Source: an uncultured Alphaproteobacteria bacterium (lineage in GTDB: Bacteria > Pseudomonadota > Alphaproteobacteria > Rs-D84). From it: a stretch of DNA of 46,970 bases. The stretch covers positions 1 to 46,970 of the forward strand of contig CALXMQ010000008.1 in assembly GCA_944389515.1 (NCBI GenBank). Reading direction: 5' to 3'. Made by a program: the position numbers and the translations under genes. The notes below the pieces were generated by a model. The model was not told where the DNA came from, searched no databases, and worked only from the letters and a program-made list of their open reading frames with translations. Shown in pieces: positions 35,225 to 42,968 of this stretch. Positions within the stretch are counted from its first letter, which is position 1; each line of letters begins with the position of its first letter.

Positions 35225-35611
35225 ATGAGTAAAAATAAATCCGTACCAGAAACATATCGCGATAAAGTATTGATATACGCATCGCAAAAATATAAAACAC
35301 ACCCAGAATATTTATGGGCGCGATATCCGACATATGCTGTTTTGCGACGTGGTGACAATCGCAAATGGTATGGTATTGTTATGACGATACCACGTGCACG
35401 CATTGGATTAAATGGCGACGGTATAATTGATATACTAAACATAAAATGTGATACAGAATTATATGAAATTTTACGTGGAACCCCCGGCTTTGTACGCGGA
35501 TACCATATGGGCGGCACATGGATTTCAGTATTATTGGACGGCACAGTACCATGTAATCAAATTTATGCATTGATTGATAACAGTTATGAACAAGTCAAAA
35601 AATCAAAATAA
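35225..35611 (+). CDS. MmcQ/YjbR family protein
   Basis: A 128-residue protein of the CyaY-like, double-wing MmcQ/YjbR family (TYAVLRRGDNRKWYGIVMTI, LNIKCDTELYEILRG, GFVRGYHMGGTWISVLLDG, LIDNSYEQVKK). Members are often annotated as DNA-binding, but a defined function is lacking. The ATG is at the end of an AT-rich stretch without a clear ribosome site. It is the last gene with native-looking composition before the defence island. Confidence 0.85.
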   Translation: MSKNKSVPETYRDKVLIYASQKYKTHPEYLWARYPTYAVLRRGDNRKWYGIVMTIPRARIGLNGDGIIDILNIKCDTELYEILRGTPGFVRGYHMGGTWISVLLDGTVPCNQIYALIDNSYEQVKKSK

Positions 35612-35622
35612 CACTGTCGAAC

Positions 35623-35641
35623 CTGCAATCTGCGATTGCAG
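35623..35641. repeat. Short perfect inverted repeat
   Basis: CTGCAATC (35623-35630), TGC, GATTGCAG (35634-35641), extended by GAAC/GTTC with a two-base bulge. No T run follows directly. It could be part of a mobile-element end or a relic RNA structure. Confidence 0.5.
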
Positions 35642-35684
35642 CAGTTCAAACCCTTTGCCCCGGGTTCGAATCCACATTATCAAT

Positions 35685-35726
35685 CACAATAAAAATCACG
35701 CCACAAGGGCGTGTTTTTTATTGTGG
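35685..35726. terminator. Long two-way terminator after the MmcQ/YjbR gene
   Basis: CACGCC/GGCGTG (35697-35702, 35708-35713) with T and A runs; the stem extends outward through CACAATAAAAAT and its complement, giving an almost 18-bp arm. Confidence 0.8.
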
Positions 35727-35806
35727 CGGTGCAAGAAATCTTTTACCTTTGGCTTATGAAAGACCTGCGCCCAACACACAATCAAAACAGCCAAAATCAT
35801 AAAAAA

Positions 35807-35986
35807 CAGGGAAAAACAGGGAATTTTTGCAAAAAACGGTACTTTTAGGCAATTTTTACACAACCTAGATTAGAACATACCCGCAGATTTTCGGGATTTT
35901 CACCCTGCTCTGCACAAAAATTCCCTACAAAAATAACAGGGAATTTTTTGGACTATATCAGGGAATTATCTGCGAATAACAGGGAA
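35807..35986 (+). repeat. CAGGGAA repeat cluster (iteron-like)
   Basis: CAGGGAA occurs at 35807, 35817, 35937, 35959 and 35980, with an inverted TTCCCT at 35921. Spacings of 10, 22 and 21 bases keep the copies on one face of the helix. The stretch 35727-36112 has no convincing gene. Such clusters can bind a transposase, integrase or replication protein; which applies is not known. Confidence 0.65.
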
Positions 35987-36112
35987 CTTTATTTCAGCCC
36001 CCGTTCCACCTGAAACGAACCAAGGTGCGCCAACATTACCCAACTTTGACATTGCGGTATGTCTGTGATGCCTTGTATCCAATAAAAGGTGCAAAGTAAA
36101 AAACAAAATACT

Positions 36113-36175
36113 TTTTCGGTCTGTATTCTAAAAAATATGCAATTTTATAAAGTTTTTGGAATAGAGACCGAAAAA
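36113..36175. repeat. Imperfect palindrome at the island's left edge
   Basis: TTTTTCGGTCT (36113-36123) is the exact complement of AGACCGAAAAA (36165-36175); the inside also pairs partly. It could end the minus-strand HNH remnant or mark a mobile-element end. Confidence 0.6.
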
Positions 36176-36176
36176 C

Positions 36177-36413
36177 TTATTCTATATTATCACTTTTTCT
36201 TAAATTACACTTGCTACACAATAACTGAATATTATCTGGCGTTGTTGAAAAGCCACCTTTGGAAAATGGAATTATATGCTCATAATGCAAATTTGTACTA
36301 GAACCGCATTTTACGCATTTACCCTGATCTCTTTTCCATACAATTTATCAGCCTCAAATAGTCGTTATTTATCTCAATAAACCAACAAATTACTACATAC
36401 CCAGCACTTAGTT
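36177..36413 (-). pseudogene. Decayed HNH endonuclease
   Basis: Minus-strand translation ending at TAA (36177-36179) gives KRDQGKCVKCGSSTNLHYEH, then IIPFSKGG, NIQLLCSKCN and KSDNIE: an HNH nuclease with two CxxC zinc pairs and the catalytic H. The frame closes upstream of WKRDQ with no start codon. In the next frame, EINNDYLRLINCMEK reads like the missing N-terminal part, so a one-base change near 36332 has broken the gene. It lies just downstream of the AlwI-family gene on the same strand and may once have been part of that operon. Confidence 0.65.
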
Positions 36414-37970
36414 TTATGCTTTAAACTGAGACGCTTTTCTAAATTTACCAATTTTATCTATAAATTTATGTATATCTAATGCGACAATATCAATACCATA
36501 TTTCATTTTTTGCCACTCTGTTGCCTCTACGGTGTCTGTATGAATTGTTGGGGCGACAAAAACAGCAAAAGCATCTTTTCTTTTTGCTTGCTTAATTTCC
36601 TTCAAATGCCTCCCGATCGGAATTATCTCATTATTTACCTGATCCGTGCGATTACACATCAATGACACCTCATAATAGCTGTCACAATCATCGTCATAGC
36701 ACTCTATATCGGCTACTCCACCAGACGCAGTAAATACAGGCAATCCTTCATCATCTACAGAATAATTTGGATTTACGTCCAAGCCTTCAAAATGTTGAAC
36801 TAATGCTACACTTGTTAAAAACTCTAATCTTGTCGGAGCATTTATATATCGTAGCACTTGATCTTTACTTTCCTTTTTACTACAAACGTTCAGCAATTCC
36901 TGAATTATAAAATCTTTTGAGTTGTCAGCTGCATATTTATATAAAGTATTCTTTCGAACATCTTTATAATCTACATGATTTTTATCTTCTATTTGTAGAA
37001 TTGTTTTGTCTATGGTACCCATGTAATCGATATAATCATTTTCACTATCAAATTTTGGGTATTCTGTATAATTTTGTGCAACGTAATCCGCAATAGCTTT
37101 TTCAAAAGTATTTATATCAAGGAATCGCCCATTGCCACGCAAAGACAACAAGCCGGACATTCTCATTTTCCTTATATACTCATCTACAGATTCATGACAT
37201 ATTTTATCCATTTTGAAATATGTACGGTTTGTACTCTCCAAAATTGATAAGCAATGTTCATATATAAATTCTTCTGAGCACATAAAACCACATTGTGCAC
37301 GAATTGCCTTGATATATTTATATGCTGCATATGCATTGTTATTTCGCCAACATATTAGTATTGGTAGTTCATGTCTAGCTAATCCAGCATTATTTTCTTC
37401 AGGGTCTTCGTGTAAATATTTTATCACATTCAATAATAGTGGTAATGGCGCATTTTCGTTCAACGTACGTCTTAACGGATTATTCGTCTGATATTTCATC
37501 AATGCATTCAAAAAGATAAGTTGTACTTTCTTTTCATTACTTGGTTCTTCTAAATAAGCATCAACTAACATATGCCCTGTCTGGGTTACTATGATCGGCT
37601 CCCCCATCGCATATTTTATAAAACCGAACTCTTTTATCATTTTATACCACGTGTCAAAACGAGAATCCCAACCATACTCAAATCCAGCCTCTTTATGTTT
37701 TTGCGGAGAATTTGTTATTATCCAGTCTAATTGCGCATCTGTAAAAACGGCATCATCATTTTCTGCGATCGCTCGCAATTCTGGTGTCCTCTGTATAATC
37801 ATTGGAGAATATTCTTTTTCTCTTATAAGACTTTTAACCACATTATATATAATACCAGAAGTTAAATTCTTGCCCTCATAAGGCAATATACAACGCAAAA
37901 AGTTCGGGATTCTCTCAGGATTCCTAATTGTTGTTGAGAAAGATAATGGTTTAGCTTTACTTATTGTCAT
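36414..37970 (-). CDS. AlwI-family type IIS restriction endonuclease
   Basis: A 518-residue enzyme. The opening SFSTTIRNPERIPNFLRCI and the catalytic segment DIECYDDDCDSYYEVSLM (Asp-421, Glu-434) followed by IIPIGRHLKEI match the AlwI/BstNBI/PleI/MlyI family, which cut outside short asymmetric sites such as GGATC or GAGTC. The exact site cannot be read from the sequence. The gene overlaps the upstream methylase by 14 bases, and a second methylase precedes that, so the host is protected on both strands. Codon use is far more A/T-rich than in flanking housekeeping genes, a sign of transfer. Confidence 0.85.
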   Translation of the reverse strand: MTISKAKPLSFSTTIRNPERIPNFLRCILPYEGKNLTSGIIYNVVKSLIREKEYSPMIIQRTPELRAIAENDDAVFTDAQLDWIITNSPQKHKEAGFEYGWDSRFDTWYKMIKEFGFIKYAMGEPIIVTQTGHMLVDAYLEEPSNEKKVQLIFLNALMKYQTNNPLRRTLNENAPLPLLLNVIKYLHEDPEENNAGLARHELPILICWRNNNAYAAYKYIKAIRAQCGFMCSEEFIYEHCLSILESTNRTYFKMDKICHESVDEYIRKMRMSGLLSLRGNGRFLDINTFEKAIADYVAQNYTEYPKFDSENDYIDYMGTIDKTILQIEDKNHVDYKDVRKNTLYKYAADNSKDFIIQELLNVCSKKESKDQVLRYINAPTRLEFLTSVALVQHFEGLDVNPNYSVDDEGLPVFTASGGVADIECYDDDCDSYYEVSLMCNRTDQVNNEIIPIGRHLKEIKQAKRKDAFAVFVAPTIHTDTVEATEWQKMKYGIDIVALDIHKFIDKIGKFRKASQFKA

Positions 37971-38868
37971 AGTTTGTTACAAATACCTCCCTAGAAGTTT
38001 CCTTGATAGTATTATCATTGAAACTTATATAGTTGCTGTTAATATTATAAACCAAATATTTTTTAGACCATTCTAAAAAAGTTGTATTTATTTTTCCTTT
38101 ATGGCTGACTAAATTCGTAATACCGAAGCTTATTCCTTTGCTATTCAGATAATCTAAATATTCGTATAGCCTATGTTCTTCTTTTGCGTTCCAATACTTA
38201 TTATATTCTGATCCGGATATTAAATATGGTGGATCAAAATATATATAACAGTGTTCGTTTAAATCTAATTTATCTAAAAAAGTCATAAAATCAAAGTTGT
38301 AGAATTCTATCTCATGTTTTTTTATAAAATCCATATAGTTGATGATAGCATCATGTACATTTTTATTAAAATCTACATTACCAACAGGAAGATTAAATTT
38401 ACCACAACTGTTAAACCTAATCATATGATTAAATCCATAAATTAACAAAAGGTAAAGGACTTCCACATCTTCTTTTTCGTTGAAGCTATCTCTCAACTTT
38501 TCATATGCGATTTTATTATACCTGGAATAATATGTTTTTACGAATTTTTTCTTAAGATCATCAGGAACTGCAATATTCTTATAAGAACATGACAACCCAT
38601 ATTCTTCGATTAACCTGTACAGTCTTTCTAGAAATTCATTAGGATTTTTAGAATACTTAGCCAGACATTTATGCAAAGCAATCACATAGGGATCTACATC
38701 ATTTACTATATATTTATTGGCTATAGTATTTAGAAAAGAACTTCCTCCACCGACAAAAGGCTCTATATAAATCTCTATTTTTTGTGGAAACAATTTCTTT
38801 AATTGTGGCATTAACTTATATTTGTCCCCAACATAAAAGAAAGGTGAACGAATTGTACTTTTTTTCAT
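37957..38868 (-). CDS. DNA adenine N6-methyltransferase, D12 class (Dam type)
   Basis: A 303-residue methylase. The lead RSPFFYVGDKYKLMPQL, SAM motif EPFVGGGSSF and catalytic DPPY in IYFDPPYLIS are in alpha-class order. In a type IIS system with an asymmetric site, two methylases each mark one strand; this one pairs with the upstream gene. The two overlap by four bases (ATGA), and this gene overlaps the endonuclease by 14, giving coupled translation with methylases first. Confidence 0.9.
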   Translation of the reverse strand: MKKSTIRSPFFYVGDKYKLMPQLKKLFPQKIEIYIEPFVGGGSSFLNTIANKYIVNDVDPYVIALHKCLAKYSKNPNEFLERLYRLIEEYGLSCSYKNIAVPDDLKKKFVKTYYSRYNKIAYEKLRDSFNEKEDVEVLYLLLIYGFNHMIRFNSCGKFNLPVGNVDFNKNVHDAIINYMDFIKKHEIEFYNFDFMTFLDKLDLNEHCYIYFDPPYLISGSEYNKYWNAKEEHRLYEYLDYLNSKGISFGITNLVSHKGKINTTFLEWSKKYLVYNINSNYISFNDNTIKETSREVFVTNYDNK

Positions 38869-39875
38869 ACTCCCACCTTTGTCAGGAATACCAGTTCCTT
38901 ATGTTGTGAAGCAGCTGTTTTGCCTGCATTGAATCTATGATATTCTTTTTCGAAAACTATTGTTTTTCCTCTTGTTTCTAATATCTGCTTTATTTGTTCC
39001 AGTGTTATCTTATTGCGAGAAGATGAACTTTTAGAATCATACGTGTTATTATAAGTTACAACAATATACTTCACATCCAAATTATTTATTAAATCTGCAA
39101 AAACATCAGGGGCGGAATTTCTACAGTAATTAGACATATTTTCTTCTGCAGGTTTCATAGCCGTTCCATGAAGTTTCGGTTTATCCCACTTAACAATAGT
39201 TTCCATAACATGATAAAACCTTGAATATTGACGGCTATTATATGGAGGATCAACAAATGCAATATCTGCAGTTACATGTCTAGCCAATTCATTTGAATCT
39301 TGCCTATATATTTGTACTTCATTCTTTGTTTGTATCGGTTCTATCAATTCGAACACAAAAGCCATACGAATTTTATTATCTTTGATAAAGGCCTCATAAT
39401 GACCGACAGTATTTGCACATTTATCAAACGAATAAAGCAATGACGCAAGCAATATATAATATTCTTTTTCCGTTAAATTGTGATTTTTATAGTCGTCTTC
39501 TATAGACTCACGAATATAACCTATCAGTTTAGCATCTTCGTATTTAAAGTATTTTCCACCATAATTTTCTGACACATAGTTATCTAGCAATGTTTTACGA
39601 TCGATATTTGAATATTTAATTACATATTGATTTAATTTTTTCTTGTCATACTTCGTTGCACCAAAAAACGCCTTATAAAAAACCTCGTTTGAGAATAAAA
39701 AGTCATTTATAATATTCTTTGTTGTCACATCTAATAACTCAGCAGTCACAACCCCTGTTCCCCCAAAAACATCAAATAAAACGTTATGTACAGAACAATG
39801 TCTTAGTATAATTTCCTTAATCCAAGGCATTAGCTTATATTTATTTCCGGTATAACGTCTATTTTGTATTTTCAT
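38865..39875 (-). CDS. DNA adenine N6-methyltransferase, D12 class
   Basis: A 336-residue methylase with NRRYTGNKYKLMPWI at the start, SAM motif FDVFGGTGVVTAELL and catalytic FVDPPYNSRQYSRFYHVMET. It is only distantly like the second methylase, as expected if each reads one strand of an asymmetric site. The start at 39875 is chosen because the family begins close to the RRYxGNK motif; in-frame starts at 39899 and 39944 exist. First gene of the restriction operon. Confidence 0.88.
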   Translation of the reverse strand: MKIQNRRYTGNKYKLMPWIKEIILRHCSVHNVLFDVFGGTGVVTAELLDVTTKNIINDFLFSNEVFYKAFFGATKYDKKKLNQYVIKYSNIDRKTLLDNYVSENYGGKYFKYEDAKLIGYIRESIEDDYKNHNLTEKEYYILLASLLYSFDKCANTVGHYEAFIKDNKIRMAFVFELIEPIQTKNEVQIYRQDSNELARHVTADIAFVDPPYNSRQYSRFYHVMETIVKWDKPKLHGTAMKPAEENMSNYCRNSAPDVFADLINNLDVKYIVVTYNNTYDSKSSSSRNKITLEQIKQILETRGKTIVFEKEYHRFNAGKTAASQHKELVFLTKVGV

Positions 39876-40399
39876 AAAGGACTCTATGTTTTCCCGCATT
39901 ATACTTAGAATCATAATACAAATCAAGACACTAGAGGCACTCATAAAAATATTTTTTAATAAATACGTATATAATGATTATTTACCAAAACTTTGGATAA
40001 AAACCCATAAAAATAGCATATAGCTAGTCTTGAAGCAGAAAACTGTTTTTACATACAACTAGCACAATTTTGAATCTATATACCAACTTGGCTTTCTATG
40101 CATTGCTATCATAAATTGCACAAGCATAAAAACTTCTATAGTTGTTTTTGAGATTTATAGTGTTTTTGTTTCTCAAGTTATACTATTTATAAATAAATCA
40201 AATCATATATTTAAAAAACGTAAAAAATATATTGTTAAGCCCTCAACACTATTGTTAAAGATTATTGTAGAGTATTTATATATAACTTTCAGCGCACCTA
40301 ACTTAAGTCAATATGTAAAAAATTTTTTGATAAAATATAAGTTGATAACCTTTTAGTTTTTATTATATACTGTGCTTGTAGTTTCAATGTAGCATTCCA
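39876..40399. other. AT-rich divergent control region between the two methylase units
   Basis: No gene seen. A promoter for the C5 methylase reads TTGATA (40342-40347), 18 bp, TATACT (40366-40371). The octamer ATTGTTAA occurs twice, 20 bases apart (40231-40238, 40251-40258), a possible operator. No controller (C-protein) gene is present. Confidence 0.5.
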
Positions 40400-41668
40400 A
40401 TGAAAATAACTTTTATAGATCTTTTTGCTGGTTGTGGGGGATTGTCCGAAGGTTTTATACAAGCAGGCTTTGATCCACTCGCCCACGTGGAAATGGATAA
40501 AGCTGCTTGTTTTTCTTTACGCACACGCATGGCATTTCATTGGCTTATTAGACACAAAAAAGCAAGTTTTTATACAGATTACCTAAGTGGAAAAATAACT
40601 AGAGATGAACTCTACTCAAAAATACCGAAACATATAATCAATTCTGTAATAAATGAAGAAATATCCGATAAAACAATTGAAAATATATTTACACAAATAG
40701 ATGCTATCCTTGAGAATAGGCAACTAGATTTAATCGTTGGAGGTCCCCCTTGTCAGGCATATTCGCTTATTGGACGTGGCTCAACCAAAAAGAATGGAGG
40801 TATGCAAGATGACAAACGCAATTGGCTGTTTAAATATTATATCGAATTTTTGATAAAATATAAGCCTAAATATTTTGTATTTGAAAATGTTCTTGGGCTG
40901 CTTTCGGCAAGAGATAAAAAAGGGAAAAAGTATTTTGATACAATTTTAAAGGAAATCAGTAAAAACGGATATTCTGCCGTAGCAGAAATTGTATCAGCAG
41001 ATTTATACGGCGTTCCACAGAACCGTAAAAGAGTTATAATTATAGGCACACGAGGCGACTTAACACCTATAAAATTACATTTATATCCTAAAAAATTATC
41101 TGCACGAATTTCTGATTTGTTTGCTGATTTACCAGAGATTCAAGCTGGTGATAAAACAAAAGATACTATAAAAGCAAAAAAAGGTTGCAAAGGGCTTTAT
41201 GATTTAAATTTAAAAGATGATTTTCCAATAACTTTGCACAAATCACGTCCACACAATGAACGCGATTTGGAAATCTATCGAATAGCTGTTGAAAAATGGA
41301 ACAATGGACATTTACGCCTGAATTATAATGATTTGCCTGCTAAACTTCAGACACATCGAAATAAAACAGCTTTCACAGACAGATTCAAAGTAGTTGCAGG
41401 CGATTTATTAGCTTCACATACAGTTGTTGCACATATATCAAAAGATGGACATTATTATATTCACCCAGACATAAAGCAAAACCGCTCTATAACACCAAGA
41501 GAAGCCGCACGTTTGCAAACATTTCCTGATAACTATTGTTTTGAATCTGCGGATGGCAAAGAATGTTTATCTAGTGCTTTCAAACAAATAGGGAATGCGG
41601 TGCCAGTATACCTTGCGAAACAAATTGCAGAAAGCATCAGAAAGGATATAAAAAAATCAGAAGATTAA
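40400..41668 (+). CDS. DNA (cytosine-5) methyltransferase
   Basis: A 422-residue enzyme with the ordered C5 motifs: FIDLFAGCGGLSEGF (I), VGGPPCQAYSLIGRG with the catalytic cysteine (IV), FVFENVLGLL (VI), the VPQNRKRVIIIG (VIII) block and QIGNAVPVYLAKQIAESI (X). About 75 residues between motifs I and IV and a target-recognition stretch near 225-330 are variable, so the site is not predictable. No ribosome site is visible. It is convergent with, and overlaps by four bases, the receiver/ATPase operon, suggesting one functional unit. Confidence 0.95.
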   Translation: MKITFIDLFAGCGGLSEGFIQAGFDPLAHVEMDKAACFSLRTRMAFHWLIRHKKASFYTDYLSGKITRDELYSKIPKHIINSVINEEISDKTIENIFTQIDAILENRQLDLIVGGPPCQAYSLIGRGSTKKNGGMQDDKRNWLFKYYIEFLIKYKPKYFVFENVLGLLSARDKKGKKYFDTILKEISKNGYSAVAEIVSADLYGVPQNRKRVIIIGTRGDLTPIKLHLYPKKLSARISDLFADLPEIQAGDKTKDTIKAKKGCKGLYDLNLKDDFPITLHKSRPHNERDLEIYRIAVEKWNNGHLRLNYNDLPAKLQTHRNKTAFTDRFKVVAGDLLASHTVVAHISKDGHYYIHPDIKQNRSITPREAARLQTFPDNYCFESADGKECLSSAFKQIGNAVPVYLAKQIAESIRKDIKKSED

Positions 41669-42963
41669 AAAGTACTCGTTCCGATGCGTGCATTATGAAA
41701 TAAGACCTTTTGACGTACATCATTTATGGACATTTCTCTTATTCTAAATAGATGAGAAGTATTTTTGGTAATATCTCTGGCAGAGATACCACTTAGATAC
41801 TTTGCATCTATAATAAGAGTATATTTATAGTCATCCAACGAAATTTCTTTACTGATAATAGACCCAGATGTCTTAATCTTTAGACCATCTACTTTAGGCA
41901 CTAAAAAGGAAAAGACGATTTTATGCAATCCTTCTTTTCCATTAGAAAAATCACACCCTGCAGTTATATCTATAACTCCGAATATTACTTTATTTATAAT
42001 GTTATCGATTTTTTGCTTTTGATCATCATTCTTATTACCTAAATACCCGTATAACAATTCCTGTTTTCGTAACTTTGCGCTTTTGAAAAACAAACCTATT
42101 TTATCTTTTAATGCAGGATTGTTTTGTAGAAAGAGTTTGATGAACTTTCGTGAATTTATTCTACGAAAATCCCCAGGGAAAACAAACCGTGAATTATTTT
42201 CAGACGTATCTATAATCAACATCGTATTTAATACGGGTTTTAAATCATCATTTATACTCATAGCCCCCTGAATAGCAGAACAAAATATTGTATTAGACGA
42301 TGAATTTGATAAAATTGTCTGATTACAAGTGTCAGCAAGTAAATAATGCAATTGCTCTATTATAATTTTTGGCTCACTTCCATGTATACGTTCTTCACTG
42401 ACACTAACTTGAGCTAATGAATTCAATATTGTTCCTATTGTTGTATCTTGATTATGCTTTGACAAGATATACAAATTATCCAATGTTTGTTCGGCTGCTT
42501 GGGCCACAAGGCGTTTCCAATAAAAAAGCGAATATATGTCTTTATCAATTTCTTGAATTTTAGAATTCAGTATATCTACAGTGAAAGTATTTTTATCCAA
42601 ACATAAAAATTGAATTGGTTGTTTTTGTTTTAATCCTTCATTATTTTCTAAATATGTCTTTAATGCTTCAAATTTAGTAGGATTACTTGTCCAAGCTATA
42701 AAAATATAAGCAGTGTCTTCTAGAACTAAATCATTTATAAAATCAGCAATTTGCCTATAATTTTGTTCATCATTAGCACCTGCAATTATCTTTATATCAG
42801 AACAAATTATTCTGGGAACAAATGGTAATTCCGAATATGCTGGAATCGCATTATTCGCATCTAAAATCAAAGGAACGCAACCTCCTTTTATAAACTCGTT
42901 GCGTAACTCTTCGACTTCTTCAAGGCTATCATCAATTATTATTACATTAGATAGATTTTTCAT
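41665..42963 (-). CDS. Receiver-domain protein with unknown C-terminal effector region
   Basis: A 432-residue protein. Residues 1-125 have the complete receiver (CheY-like) active site: acidic pair Asp-11/Asp-12 after the first strand, phospho-acceptor Asp-56 (RIICSDIKII), Thr-92/Ser-93 after strand four and Lys-124 (FLCLDKN). The remaining 300 residues are not a known DNA-binding output domain; a weak IIDAKYL segment recalls the end of some PD-(D/E)xK nucleases but is not enough for a call. The start lies five bases after the upstream ATPase gene, whose last codons carry its AAGGA ribosome site, so expression is coupled. Likely the response half of a two-component pair in a defence setting (inference). 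Confidence 0.75.
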   Translation of the reverse strand: MKNLSNVIIIDDSLEEVEELRNEFIKGGCVPLILDANNAIPAYSELPFVPRIICSDIKIIAGANDEQNYRQIADFINDLVLEDTAYIFIAWTSNPTKFEALKTYLENNEGLKQKQPIQFLCLDKNTFTVDILNSKIQEIDKDIYSLFYWKRLVAQAAEQTLDNLYILSKHNQDTTIGTILNSLAQVSVSEERIHGSEPKIIIEQLHYLLADTCNQTILSNSSSNTIFCSAIQGAMSINDDLKPVLNTMLIIDTSENNSRFVFPGDFRRINSRKFIKLFLQNNPALKDKIGLFFKSAKLRKQELLYGYLGNKNDDQKQKIDNIINKVIFGVIDITAGCDFSNGKEGLHKIVFSFLVPKVDGLKIKTSGSIISKEISLDDYKYTLIIDAKYLSGISARDITKNTSHLFRIREMSINDVRQKVLFHNARIGTSTF

Positions 42964-42968
42964 TTGTT

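Noticed and set aside
35650-35680. GGTTCGAATCC, like the T-arm of a tRNA 3' end
   Set aside because: Flanking bases do not pair as a T-stem or acceptor stem and no CCA follows, so a tRNA or a clear att relic cannot be supported.
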